In this document: in pieces, positions 33,772 through 41,789 of the stretch
How the letters are laid out: each line of letters begins with the position of its first letter
How positions within the stretch are numbered: position 1 is the first letter of the stretch
Origin: UBA1306 sp964396415
GTDB taxonomy: Bacteria; Spirochaetota; Spirochaetia; Treponematales; Rectinemataceae
DNA: 64,000 bases
Direction of reading: 5' to 3'
Assembly: GCA_964396415.1 (NCBI GenBank)
Contig: CAYNFM010000005.1
Location: forward strand, 14,330 to 78,329
Program-made: the position numbers and the translations under genes
The notes under the pieces: model-generated
What the model was told of the DNA's origin: nothing
Databases searched by the model: none
Seen by the model: the letters and a program-made list of their open reading frames with translations, nothing else

Positions 33772-34002
33772 CTAATTTAAGACCTGCACGACTTCCTTGA
33801 CCTCGGGCACAGTCTTTTTAAGGTAGTTTTCGACGCCCATCTTCAAAGTCATCGTGGACATGGGGCAGGAATCGCATGCTCCAGTGAGCTTTACGTTGAC
33901 GATTCCGTCATCGCTTACAGATACGAGCTCGATATCTCCTCCGTCGGCTTGAAGGGAGGGCCGGACGTCCTGAATCGCGCGGAGGACTTTCTCGTTGAGC
34001 AT
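33772..34002 (-). CDS. NifU C-terminal domain Fe-S scaffold protein
   Basis: This 76-residue protein is a stand-alone NifU C-terminal (Nfu) domain: RPSLQADGGDIELVSV and GACDSCPMSTMTLKMGVE with the CxxC that binds a labile [4Fe-4S] cluster. It hands clusters to apo-proteins. The ribosome-binding site AAAGGAG is good. It is divergent from parA and convergent with the small acidic protein. Confidence 0.93.
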   Translation of the reverse strand: MLNEKVLRAIQDVRPSLQADGGDIELVSVSDDGIVNVKLTGACDSCPMSTMTLKMGVENYLKKTVPEVKEVVQVLN

Positions 34003-34133
34003 GGCAACTCCTTTGATACCACAATGTAGCCAGCCTGGACCTTTCGGGTCAAGCTATGGCTTCAGCAGGTCGCTTGGACGCATCTACTTGGATATGCTAC
34101 ACTTCCCCGACAAAAGAAGCGCGGAGAGGCGTC

Positions 34134-34934
34134 ATGGCGCGTATTATAGTCTTCGTAAATCAAAAAGGCGGAGTGGGCAAGACGACGAGCGCTATCAACC
34201 TCGGCGCATACCTCGCGCTCTCCGGCAAGCGCACACTCCTCGTCGACTTCGACCCGCAGGCCAATCTCACGAGCGGCCTGGGACGCAAGCCGGGAGGTCA
34301 AAACATCTATAGCGTCATTTCCGGGCAGGCGAGCGTCAAAGAGATAATCCAATCCACCAAGGTCGAATGGCTGGACCTCGTTCCCTCCTCGATCGACCTC
34401 TCGGGAGCTACCGTCGAGCTCGTGGATCTGCCGGACCGCAACGAGTATTTAAAGCGCGCCCTATCGACCGTGGAACGCGAATACGATTTCATCCTGATAG
34501 ATTGCCCTCCCTCGCTCGGAATACTGACCCTCAACGGTCTGGTTGCGGCCGACGAAGTGCTCGTTCCCCTTCAATGCGAGTATTTCGCCCTCGAAGGACT
34601 CTCCCTCATCCTTCAGACCGTGAGCCTGGTCCAGAAGGGCATGAATACCGCCCTCAGGCTCTGCGGGATCCTGTTCACGATGTACGACTCCAGGACCAAG
34701 CTCGCGCAGGACGTCGTCCAGCAGGTTACGGAGTTCTTCAAGGACAAGGTGTTCCGCACCATCGTGCCGCGCAACGTACGGCTCTCGGAGGCTCCTTCGC
34801 ACGGCGAGCCCATTTGCATCTACGATCCGGCCTGCATAGGGGCCAAGAGCTACGAGGCCCTCGCCAAGGAGCTGCTCGCGCGCGAGCCCGTCGGCGCCAA
34901 CCGAGCCGCGGTGGAAGGAAAGGCCAATGGCTAA
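34134..34934 (+). CDS. parA: Chromosome partitioning ATPase ParA/Soj
   Basis: This 266-residue deviant-Walker ATPase has NQKGGVGKTTSAIN (residues 9-22), VDFDPQANLTSGLG and LIDCPPSLGILTLNG. The start at 34134 gives the family N terminus MARIIVFVNQKGG; the frame is open further upstream without family similarity. It segregates origins together with ParB on parS. The last 8 nt overlap parB. Confidence 0.95.
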   Translation: MARIIVFVNQKGGVGKTTSAINLGAYLALSGKRTLLVDFDPQANLTSGLGRKPGGQNIYSVISGQASVKEIIQSTKVEWLDLVPSSIDLSGATVELVDLPDRNEYLKRALSTVEREYDFILIDCPPSLGILTLNGLVAADEVLVPLQCEYFALEGLSLILQTVSLVQKGMNTALRLCGILFTMYDSRTKLAQDVVQQVTEFFKDKVFRTIVPRNVRLSEAPSHGEPICIYDPACIGAKSYEALAKELLAREPVGANRAAVEGKANG

Positions 34935-35802
34935 GCAATTCGGCCTGGGCAAGGGACTCGGCGCGTTGATCCCCGATTCCGATTTCGAGGACCTTCCCGT
35001 CGGCGAAGGCGTACGGACCCTTCCCCTGGCGAGGCTCAAGCCCAATCCCGATCAGCCGAGAAGGAGCTTCCCCGAGGAATCCCTCGCCGAGCTCGCGAGT
35101 TCGATCAAGACTCATGGCCTGATACAGCCGATCTTGGTAGAGGAAGCCGGGGAAGGCTCCTATCTAATCGTCGCCGGCGAGCGCCGCTTCCGCGCGGCCG
35201 CGATGGCAGGCCTGTCGGAGGCGCCCGCCATCGTCCGCGCCTTCTCGCCCGAGAAGCGTCTCGAGATAGCGCTGATCGAGAACGTCCAGCGCGAGGACCT
35301 CAACCCCGTCGAGGAAGCCGAGGCCTATCGCTCCCTCATGGCCATGGGAGGCCGCTCCCAGGAGGAGGTGGCCGACGTCGTGGGGAAAAGCCGCAGCGCG
35401 GTCGCCAACTGCCTACGGCTCCTTAAGCTGCCCGAGCCCATCCTCGCCTCCCTGCGCTCGGGGGGCTTGAGCGCGGGGCATGCCAAGGCGCTTCTGGGCG
35501 TGGTCGATCCGGGGAGGCGCGATCTTCTTTTCGCGCGAATCGTCGCGGAGGGCATATCCGTCCGCGAGGCCGAGGCCGCTGCCCAGGATCTCAACAGCCC
35601 GCGGCTCGGCGAGGTCAAGCGAAGCCCTCGGGCTCCCAAGCCCAAGGAGCCCGAGATCCGCGAGGTCGAGGAGCGTCTCATCGAGGCTCTCGGGACCAAG
35701 GTGAGCGTCAGCGGCGACGGCAAGAAGGGCACGATTTCGATCGAGTACTACTCCCTGGAGGACCTCGAGCGCATACTCGACGTCCTCGCGGGACGGTCCT
35801 GA
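34927..35802 (+). CDS. parB: ParB-type partitioning protein/CTPase
   Basis: This 291-residue protein carries the N-terminal MAKQFGLGKGLGALIP motif that interacts with ParA, the ParB/sulfiredoxin CTPase motif GERRFRAAAMAG with IENVQREDLNPVEEA, the HTH SQEEVADVVGKSRSAVANCLRLL, and a C-terminal dimerisation region. Its expected site is the parS at 10897. Confidence 0.95.
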   Translation: MAKQFGLGKGLGALIPDSDFEDLPVGEGVRTLPLARLKPNPDQPRRSFPEESLAELASSIKTHGLIQPILVEEAGEGSYLIVAGERRFRAAAMAGLSEAPAIVRAFSPEKRLEIALIENVQREDLNPVEEAEAYRSLMAMGGRSQEEVADVVGKSRSAVANCLRLLKLPEPILASLRSGGLSAGHAKALLGVVDPGRRDLLFARIVAEGISVREAEAAAQDLNSPRLGEVKRSPRAPKPKEPEIREVEERLIEALGTKVSVSGDGKKGTISIEYYSLEDLERILDVLAGRS

Positions 35803-35812
35803 GCCCGATTGC

Positions 35813-36535
35813 ATGGCCAATCCCTTGGCGATTCCCCCGCTTCTGCTGCTGGTGCTGCTGCCCTGCGTCGCGGGCGCCCAGGTTCCGATCGAGGCCGACG
35901 ACGGCGATTATCGGGGATTCGACGTCAGGTATGGCGTGGCCTCCGGGGCGAAGCTCGCCGCTTTGATCGAAAGGCCGGCTCTCGTCTCGATGGCCTTCAG
36001 GAAATTCAAGGACCCGGAAACGGGGGAGCGGCGGCTCGCGGGCTTCGGCGAAGTCCAAGGCGTCTACGACGTCCCCTTCGACGCCCTGGTCGCCGTCCTG
36101 GACGATCCGACCGAGGCCGTACGCTATTCCCCCAGGCTCATCGCCGCTCGGATAGAGAAGAGGGAGGGCCCCCTCGTAGTGATGTACCAGGAAGTGGGCA
36201 TCGTTTTCCTCGGTATCAAGGTAGGCTACCGCTTCCGCGCCGAGCAGGTCCGCGATGATCTGTCAGCCACCGAGGTCGGCTACCGGATTCGCCTCCTCGA
36301 GAGCCTCGACGGGAATTTCTTCGAGGCTTATACTTCCTGGTACGCGAAACAGGTGCTGGTCGGCGGTCGGAGGCTCGTCTACCTGCGCGCCTATACGAGG
36401 CCGGGCCTCCGAAGGCCGCCGATCGGCACTGAGCTCATATTGAAGAGCTTCACGCCCGGCGAGATGAGGAGCACGCTCGACAGGGTAGTGCAGGAGGCGC
36501 GCCGGAGAGCGGCGAAAGGAAGGGCTTCGCTTTAA
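35813..36535 (+). CDS. Secreted START/SRPBCC-like protein
   Basis: The protein has 240 residues with a signal peptide (PPLLLLVLLPCVAGAQ, cut near residue 23). The mature part resembles START-like lipid-binding proteins: FKDPETGERRLAGFGEVQGVYDVPFDALVAVLDDP and a beta-rich middle ending in a long amphipathic C-terminal helix (FTPGEMRSTLDRVVQEARRR). It starts 10 nt after parB, so may be co-transcribed. Function unknown; a periplasmic hydrophobic-ligand carrier is a guess from fold similarity only. Confidence 0.55.
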   Translation: MANPLAIPPLLLLVLLPCVAGAQVPIEADDGDYRGFDVRYGVASGAKLAALIERPALVSMAFRKFKDPETGERRLAGFGEVQGVYDVPFDALVAVLDDPTEAVRYSPRLIAARIEKREGPLVVMYQEVGIVFLGIKVGYRFRAEQVRDDLSATEVGYRIRLLESLDGNFFEAYTSWYAKQVLVGGRRLVYLRAYTRPGLRRPPIGTELILKSFTPGEMRSTLDRVVQEARRRAAKGRASL

Positions 36536-36552
36536 ACGCGTCTCCCCGCGTC

Positions 36553-36581
36553 TTGACTCCGTCATGCCGCGCCGATAGTGT
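36553..36581 (+). promoter_or_regulatory. eno promoter
   Basis: TTGACT (36553-36558), 17 bp and TAGTGT (36576-36581) lie 37 bp before the eno ATG; GCGAGGAGAG supplies the ribosome-binding site. Confidence 0.6.
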
Positions 36582-36618
36582 TTTAGCTGTTCCCATCCCG
36601 ATAAGCGAGGAGAGCACT

Positions 36619-37917
36619 ATGAGCATTATCGAATACGTCGAGGCGCGCGAGATCCTGGATTCCCGCGGCAATCCCACCGTCGAAGTAGACGTCGTCCTCG
36701 AGGACGGCACGCTCGGCCGCGCGGCGGTACCCTCCGGGGCCAGCACCGGCGATTACGAGGCGGTCGAGCTGCGCGACGACGACAAGAAGCGCTTCCTCGG
36801 CAAGGGCGTCCTCAAGGCCGTCGAGAACGTCAACACCGCCATCGCCTCCGAGATCTGCGGCCTGGACGCCCTCGAGCAGGTGGACATCGACCGCACCATG
36901 ATCGACCTCGACGGGACCGAGAACAAGGCCAAGCTCGGCGCCAACGCCATCCTCGGCGTGTCCATGGCCGTTTCCCGCGCGGCCGCCGAGTTCCTCGGCA
37001 TCCCCCTGTACAAGTACCTGGGCGGCCCCCATACGACCCTCCTCCCCGTCCCCATGGCCAACATCATCAACGGCGGCAAGCACTCGGACAACAAGGTCGA
37101 CTTCCAGGAGTTCATGGTCATGCCCATCGGCGCCGAGTCGGTCCGCGAGGCGGTGCGCATGACCGCCGAGGTCTTCCACAACCTCAAGTCCATCCTCAAG
37201 GCCGACGGCCACAATACCTCCGTAGGCGACGAAGGAGGCTTCGCGCCCAACATCGGCAACGAGGACGCCCTCGACTACATCATGAAGGCGATAGAGAAGG
37301 CCGGCTACAAACCCGGCGACGAGATAGGCATAGCCCTCGACCCAGCGGCCAGCGAGCTCTTCGAGGAAGGCGGCAAGAAAGGCTACAAGTTCTGGAAGTC
37401 CAACCCCGACAAGCTCTTCAGCTCGGACGAGATGATCGAGCTCTACACGAGATGGGTGGGCAAGTACCCCATCCTCTCCATCGAGGACGGCCTTGACCAG
37501 GACGACTGGGACGGCTACGTGAAGCTGACGAAGGCCCTCGGGAGCAAGATCCAGATCATGGGCGACGATCTCTTCGTCACCAACACCAAGCGCCTCGAGA
37601 AGGGGATCGGGCTCGGCGCCTGCAACTCCATCCTCATCAAGCTGAACCAGATCGGCACGGTGTCCGAGACCATCGAGACCATCGACATGGCCAAGAAAGC
37701 CAATTACACCGCCGTCGTTTCCCACCGCTCCGGCGAGACCGAGGACTCCTTCATCGCCGACCTGACCGTCGCCCGCGAGACGGGCCAGATCAAGACGGGC
37801 TCGATGTCCCGGACCGACCGCATCTGCAAGTACAACCAGCTCATGCGCATCGAGGACGAGATGGAGGGCATCGCCGAGTTCGCCGGGAAGAAGTGCTTTT
37901 ATAGCGTGAGGAAGTAG
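36619..37917 (+). CDS. eno: Enolase
   Basis: This 432-residue glycolytic enzyme interconverts 2-phosphoglycerate and phosphoenolpyruvate. It has AREILDSRGNPTVEVDV, GASTGDYEAVELRD, SVGDEGGFAPNI, LSIEDGLDQDDWDGY and VVSHRSGETEDSFIADL, including the metal-binding acidic residues and catalytic Lys loop. Codon choice is almost entirely C/G-ending, stronger than the neighbours, as expected for a highly expressed gene. It is monocistronic, with its own promoter and terminator. Confidence 0.98.
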   Translation: MSIIEYVEAREILDSRGNPTVEVDVVLEDGTLGRAAVPSGASTGDYEAVELRDDDKKRFLGKGVLKAVENVNTAIASEICGLDALEQVDIDRTMIDLDGTENKAKLGANAILGVSMAVSRAAAEFLGIPLYKYLGGPHTTLLPVPMANIINGGKHSDNKVDFQEFMVMPIGAESVREAVRMTAEVFHNLKSILKADGHNTSVGDEGGFAPNIGNEDALDYIMKAIEKAGYKPGDEIGIALDPAASELFEEGGKKGYKFWKSNPDKLFSSDEMIELYTRWVGKYPILSIEDGLDQDDWDGYVKLTKALGSKIQIMGDDLFVTNTKRLEKGIGLGACNSILIKLNQIGTVSETIETIDMAKKANYTAVVSHRSGETEDSFIADLTVARETGQIKTGSMSRTDRICKYNQLMRIEDEMEGIAEFAGKKCFYSVRK

Positions 37918-37978
37918 GAATCGGGTCCGGAGGCGTCGCGCTCTATTCGCGCGTCGCTCTCGGCGCGTTTTGCCGGAG

Positions 37979-38002
37979 CCGCCCGAAAGGGCGGCTTTTT
38001 TG
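37979..38002 (+). terminator. Rho-independent terminator after eno
   Basis: A perfect 7-bp GCCGCCC/GGGCGGC stem with a GAAA tetraloop is followed by six T residues. It lies 62 bp after the eno stop, between convergent genes. Confidence 0.92.
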
Positions 38003-38037
38003 TTCATGTGCGCCCGGAGGGCGCGCGCCATGTCCCC

Positions 38038-38934
38038 CTACTTCGAGAGGCTGGACGCTTTCCCGCCCTCGCGCCGCCTCGCTAGGAGGGCATTGACCGC
38101 GAGGCCGGCGAGGAGGACGAGGGTGCCGACGAGCTTCCTCGCGTCGAAGGCCCCCGCGCCGGCGAAGTCGATTACCAGCCCGGCGAGCGCTTGGCCGCAA
38201 AATAGGAGGATTGCGGCGGAGAAGGCAGGCATGCGCGGGAAGAGGGAATTCATCGCCGACACTACCGCGACGCCCATGAATCCTCCGCCGAGCGCGAGGA
38301 GCGGACCCGCCTCCGCGATCGCGCGCGCGGCCGGAACCATGGGCGGTCGAATGGCGCCTACGAGCGCTAGGGTCGTCGCCAGGCCGACGAGATAATTGAC
38401 GCGCGTGCTCCGGAAGACGCCTTTCTTGAGCCCGAGCTCCGAATTGAGGATGAAGGAAAGGCTGGGGAGGGCGCCCGAGGCGAAGGCGACGAGCATGGCG
38501 AGCGCATTCGAGCGCCAGGCGCCGACCATGACAGCCACGCCCGCGAGGGCTAGGCATATACCGGGAAGACTGCGAAGGGAAAGCGGGTATTTCCTCCGGC
38601 CCAGGAGGCCGGTCGCATCCACGGCAATCGAGAAGAGCGTCTGGCCGAGGAGGGCGAGGGCCACTGCGAGCGAGGCGCCGAGGGCGGCGAAAGCGTAGTT
38701 GTTGGAGAAGACCGTCCCTACGCCGACGAAGCCGCCCAGGTAATAGTACAGGGGCGGGCGCTCGCGACGCTTTTCCTCTCGCTTGGCGAGCAGGACCGCC
38801 GAGACCGCGGCGAGGCCCGCGATATGGATGACGAGGGTCGCGACGAGGCTACCGACCAGCACCGAGAAGCGGCTGTTCGTTTGGTTCATGACGGTCATGA
38901 GGGCGCCGACTAGGGGCGCGAAGACGCTATACAT
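38038..38934 (-). CDS. DMT-type exporter, duplicated YdcZ/DUF606 domain
   Basis: This 298-residue membrane protein has about ten hydrophobic helices and two internally similar halves (GGFVGVGTVFSNNYAFAALGASLAVAL in the first, GGGFMGVAVVSAMNSLFPRMPAFSAAI in the second), which is the two-domain DUF606/YdcZ arrangement of the drug/metabolite transporter superfamily. Substrate unknown. It is divergent from a Crp/Fnr regulator, with a perfect palindrome between them, so specific control by that regulator is likely. Confidence 0.8.
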   Translation of the reverse strand: MYSVFAPLVGALMTVMNQTNSRFSVLVGSLVATLVIHIAGLAAVSAVLLAKREEKRRERPPLYYYLGGFVGVGTVFSNNYAFAALGASLAVALALLGQTLFSIAVDATGLLGRRKYPLSLRSLPGICLALAGVAVMVGAWRSNALAMLVAFASGALPSLSFILNSELGLKKGVFRSTRVNYLVGLATTLALVGAIRPPMVPAARAIAEAGPLLALGGGFMGVAVVSAMNSLFPRMPAFSAAILLFCGQALAGLVIDFAGAGAFDARKLVGTLVLLAGLAVNALLARRREGGKASSLSK

Positions 38935-38987
38935 GGGAGAAACCTCCCTTCCCTGGCTTCGAGTATCTCGATAGACTCCCCTACGTA

Positions 38988-39005
38988 ATAGGACCTATGT
39001 CCTAT
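38988..39005. promoter_or_regulatory. Palindromic operator between exporter and Crp/Fnr gene
   Basis: ATAGGAC-CTAT-GTCCTAT is a perfect 7-bp inverted repeat with a 4-bp spacer in the 84-bp divergent gap. The half-site differs from CRP (TGTGA) and FNR (TTGAT). It is the only strong dyad in the gap. Confidence 0.65.
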
Positions 39006-39018
39006 CGGAGCGGAAAAC

Positions 39019-39720
39019 GTGCATCCCCCGGACTCGACGGAAAGCTATATACGACGCTATTCCCTGGACGGCCTCCTCTCGCCGGAGCTCCTCGGCGCCC
39101 TGCGGCAGTTGCGCGGGGATCCGGGCGAGCTCATCATCAGGTCGGGCGATCCGGTCAGGGACCTCCTGTTCTTCGTCGAAGGCCGGATCAAGGTATTCAG
39201 CACGCTGGACAACGGCCAGAGCGTTCTCGCGTCCTTCTACCGACCCTTCGACGTACTCGGCGAGGCTGAGCTCTTCGCCTCCGAGCGTTATACCCTTAGC
39301 GCCGAGGCGCTCACTCGGACGGTTTGCCTCGGCCTCTCGGTCGCCGCCATAAAAAAGGCCGCCGACCGCAATTACCGCCTCCTCATGTATCTCTGCGGTC
39401 GCCTGGGCGCGAAGCTCTCGGACCGGATAGTCGCCGAGTCGATCAACCTGCGCTATCCCGTGGAGAATCGACTCGCGAGCTTCCTTCTCGCCTCCATGGA
39501 CGGCGAAGGCCGGATCCTCGGCACGGACGACCTCGGCGAGCTCGCCGATTTCATCGGCGCGAGCTACCGCCAGCTCGCCCGCGTCGTGCGTCGCTTCAGG
39601 GAGGCCGGCATCCTGGACGAGGCGAGGGGACGCATCAGGGTCCTCGACAGGGCGAAGCTCGAGCCGATGGCCCGAGATCCGTATGTCGTGAGCGGTTCCG
39701 GGCGAATTTCGACCGGATAA
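39019..39720 (+). CDS. Crp/Fnr-family transcriptional regulator
   Basis: This 233-residue protein starts at GTG 39019 with GGAG upstream. The cyclic-nucleotide-like sensor domain (RSGDPVRDLLFFVEGRIKVFSTLDNGQSVLASFYRPFDVLGEAELF) is followed by a long dimer helix and a C-terminal HTH with LADFIGASYRQLARVVRRFREAGIL. The FNR-type N-terminal Cys cluster is absent. The architecture resembles YeiL-type regulators. It probably binds the adjacent palindrome and controls the divergent exporter and itself. Confidence 0.85.
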   Translation: MHPPDSTESYIRRYSLDGLLSPELLGALRQLRGDPGELIIRSGDPVRDLLFFVEGRIKVFSTLDNGQSVLASFYRPFDVLGEAELFASERYTLSAEALTRTVCLGLSVAAIKKAADRNYRLLMYLCGRLGAKLSDRIVAESINLRYPVENRLASFLLASMDGEGRILGTDDLGELADFIGASYRQLARVVRRFREAGILDEARGRIRVLDRAKLEPMARDPYVVSGSGRISTG

Positions 39721-39794
39721 ATCCTCCTACACCGGTTGAGAATTCCTCCGACCTGGGTATAGGCTCTTTCCCTGCATCTATAAGGAGCGCGCGA

Positions 39795-40769
39795 TTGCCC
39801 GAGAACAGCAGCAAGATCACGATCGTCGGGAGCGGCGCCATAGGGTCGACGATAGCCTATTCGCTCCTCCTTCGCAGCCCGAGGCTCGAGATCGTCTTGA
39901 GGAACCGCGACGAGAGGAAAGCCTGGGCCAAGGCCTTCGATATCTCGCATTGCGTCCCGACCCGCGGGGGAAGCTCGATACGGGCCGGGAGCCTGGAGGA
40001 CACTGCCGGATCGGACATCGTCGTCGTGACGGCGGGCGTCCTTCCCAAGGTGGACGGCAAGCGGTCGGACGTCCTGCGGGACAATGTCGCCGCGTACCGG
40101 GAGATCATCCCGCCTCTCGCCGCGAGAAGCGAGCATGCCCTCTTCATCGTCGTCACCAATCCCATCGATGCCATGGCATACGCCGCGTATAGGCTTTCGC
40201 TCATGCCCGCTTCGCGAGTCATCGGCTCGGGTACCCTGCTCGACGGGATGCGGCTGCGCAAGTTCATCGCGGAAGCCTACGCCCTCGATCCCGAGAAAGT
40301 CGAAGCCTGGGTAGTCGGAGAGCACGGGGATACGATGGTGCCCCTTTGGAGCGGCATCTCTTACGCCGGAGTTCCTTTGGGCGAATATCTACGCGATAGG
40401 GGATACGATCTCGATGCGGAGGCCAAGCGAAGGATCCTCGAGAGGACCAAGCGCGCGGGATGGGATATAAGGCTCGCGGGCGAGCATAGCTGCTACGGGA
40501 TTTCGTTTTCGGTCGTCAGGATAATCGAGACCGTCCTCGGATATTCCGAGGGGCCCCTCGCCGTGTCGTCGCTTCTGTCGCAGGCTTTCGGCATCCGGGA
40601 CGTCTTCATGAGTCTTCCTTCGCGGCTCGATCGATCGGGGCTCGTCTCCAACTCGGCGCCGACGATGTCCGAGGACGAGGAGAAGGCCCTCGTCGCCTCG
40701 GCGATCGCCCTCCGCCGGCAGCTCGACGCGGTCGACCTCCAGCTCGGCCTGCCGCCCCGCGCCGATTAG
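39795..40769 (+). CDS. Lactate/malate dehydrogenase-family enzyme, atypical specificity residues
   Basis: This 324-residue NAD(P)-dependent 2-hydroxyacid dehydrogenase starts at TTG 39795 (AAGGAG seven bases upstream). The nucleotide loop is GSGAIGS (residues 12-18). Catalytic His is in GEHGDTMVPLWS, and Asp/Arg are in LLDGMRLR. Two normally diagnostic positions deviate. The Asp that binds the adenine ribose of NAD is Asn37 (EIVLRNRDE), and the substrate-loop residue that is Gln in lactate or Arg in malate enzymes is Pro84 (TAGVLPKVDGKR). It is followed 9 nt later by an AEC transporter. Confidence 0.8.
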   Translation: MPENSSKITIVGSGAIGSTIAYSLLLRSPRLEIVLRNRDERKAWAKAFDISHCVPTRGGSSIRAGSLEDTAGSDIVVVTAGVLPKVDGKRSDVLRDNVAAYREIIPPLAARSEHALFIVVTNPIDAMAYAAYRLSLMPASRVIGSGTLLDGMRLRKFIAEAYALDPEKVEAWVVGEHGDTMVPLWSGISYAGVPLGEYLRDRGYDLDAEAKRRILERTKRAGWDIRLAGEHSCYGISFSVVRIIETVLGYSEGPLAVSSLLSQAFGIRDVFMSLPSRLDRSGLVSNSAPTMSEDEEKALVASAIALRRQLDAVDLQLGLPPRAD

Positions 40770-40778
40770 GATCGGCGG

Positions 40779-41732
40779 ATGCAGAGAGCCCTCGAGAGCG
40801 TAATCTCGGTCCTCCTCATGATAGGCCTCGGCTGGGCCCTCGCGAAGAAAGGCTGGTTCGGGGAAAGAGCCGGCTCCCTGATCTCGAGGCTCGTCGTCTC
40901 GGTGGCCCTGCCGGCCTACATGATCGCAAACCTGATGGGAGGCTACGATAGGGCCAAGCTCGCGTCCATGCTGCCGGGCCTCCCCATCCCCTTCGCCGTC
41001 ATGATCGCCGGCTATGCCGTGGCCTCGGGCGTCGCCGTCCTCTTTCGCCTTCGCAAGGAAAGGCGGGGCAGCTTCGCCTCGATGTTCGCGCTGTCGAACA
41101 CGATCTTCGTAGGCTTGCCCGTCAATCTCGTGCTCTTCGGCGAGGAGAGCCTGCCCTATGTCCTCATTTATTATATCGCGAACACGAGCCTCTTCTGGAC
41201 GATCGGCGTCTACGGCATCGCGAAGGACGGTGCCGTCCTCGCGGGCAGGCACGGGCCTTCGCCGCTATCCGCGGAGGGGCTCAGGCGAGTCTTCTCCCCG
41301 CCTCTGGTCGCATTCCTCGGGGCGGTGGCCATGATAGGGGCGGGAATCCGACTGCCGTTCCCCGTCATGGATTCCTGCAAGTATCTCGGCGCGATGACGA
41401 CGCCTCTTTCCATGCTCTTCATCGGAATCGTGATCTCCCGCGTGGAATGGAGGAAGATGCGGCCCGAGCGCGATCTCGTCCTCCTCCTCGTCGGCCGCTT
41501 CCTGGTCGCGCCCCTCCTCCTCGTCCTCGCCATCCGCCCGACGAACCTGGCCCCTCTCATGAAGGAGGTCTTTTTCGTACAGGCGTCGATGCCGGCGATG
41601 ACCCAGACGCCCATATTGGCGGAAGCTTACGGCGCTGACGCGGAATACGCCGGGATCGGGACTTCGCTGACGACGGTCTTGAGTCTCGCGACTATTCCCT
41701 TGTCCATGGCCCTCATCAAGTTCCTGTTCTGA
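40779..41732 (+). CDS. AEC family (auxin efflux carrier-like) transporter
   Basis: This 317-residue membrane protein has about ten hydrophobic helices arranged in two halves. Motifs such as LSNTIFVGLPVNLVLFGEESLPYVLIYYIANT and VFFVQASMPAMTQTPILAEAYGADAEYAG are typical of bacterial AEC permeases, several of which carry malate or other organic acids. It is co-transcribed with the dehydrogenase upstream, so its substrate is probably the corresponding hydroxy- or keto-acid (inference). Confidence 0.85.
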   Translation: MQRALESVISVLLMIGLGWALAKKGWFGERAGSLISRLVVSVALPAYMIANLMGGYDRAKLASMLPGLPIPFAVMIAGYAVASGVAVLFRLRKERRGSFASMFALSNTIFVGLPVNLVLFGEESLPYVLIYYIANTSLFWTIGVYGIAKDGAVLAGRHGPSPLSAEGLRRVFSPPLVAFLGAVAMIGAGIRLPFPVMDSCKYLGAMTTPLSMLFIGIVISRVEWRKMRPERDLVLLLVGRFLVAPLLLVLAIRPTNLAPLMKEVFFVQASMPAMTQTPILAEAYGADAEYAGIGTSLTTVLSLATIPLSMALIKFLF

Positions 41733-41742
41733 ACGACTCGGT

Positions 41743-41771
41743 TTGACAGATCGCGAATTGGCTGTTAGGGT
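41743..41771 (+). promoter_or_regulatory. Promoter of the MFS gene
   Basis: TTGACA (41743-41748), 17 bp and TAGGGT (41766-41771). The predicted start site falls inside the operator that follows directly. Confidence 0.6.
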
Positions 41772-41772
41772 G

Positions 41773-41788
41773 GTGAGCGGAGGCTCAC
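41773..41788. promoter_or_regulatory. TetR-type operator copy 1 (MFS gene)
   Basis: GTGAGC-GGAG-GCTCAC has the same arms as the two perfect GTGAGCCGCGGCTCAC-type sites at 45497 and 46294, with only the centre changed. It ends one base before the MFS ATG and would block the promoter and the ribosome. Confidence 0.75.
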
Positions 41789-41789
41789 T

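Noticed and set aside
36583..38031. 482-codon open frame antisense to eno
   Set aside because: It is a by-product of strong C/G-ending codon bias in enolase. The translation is a low-complexity Val/Leu/Asp/Gly string without domains.
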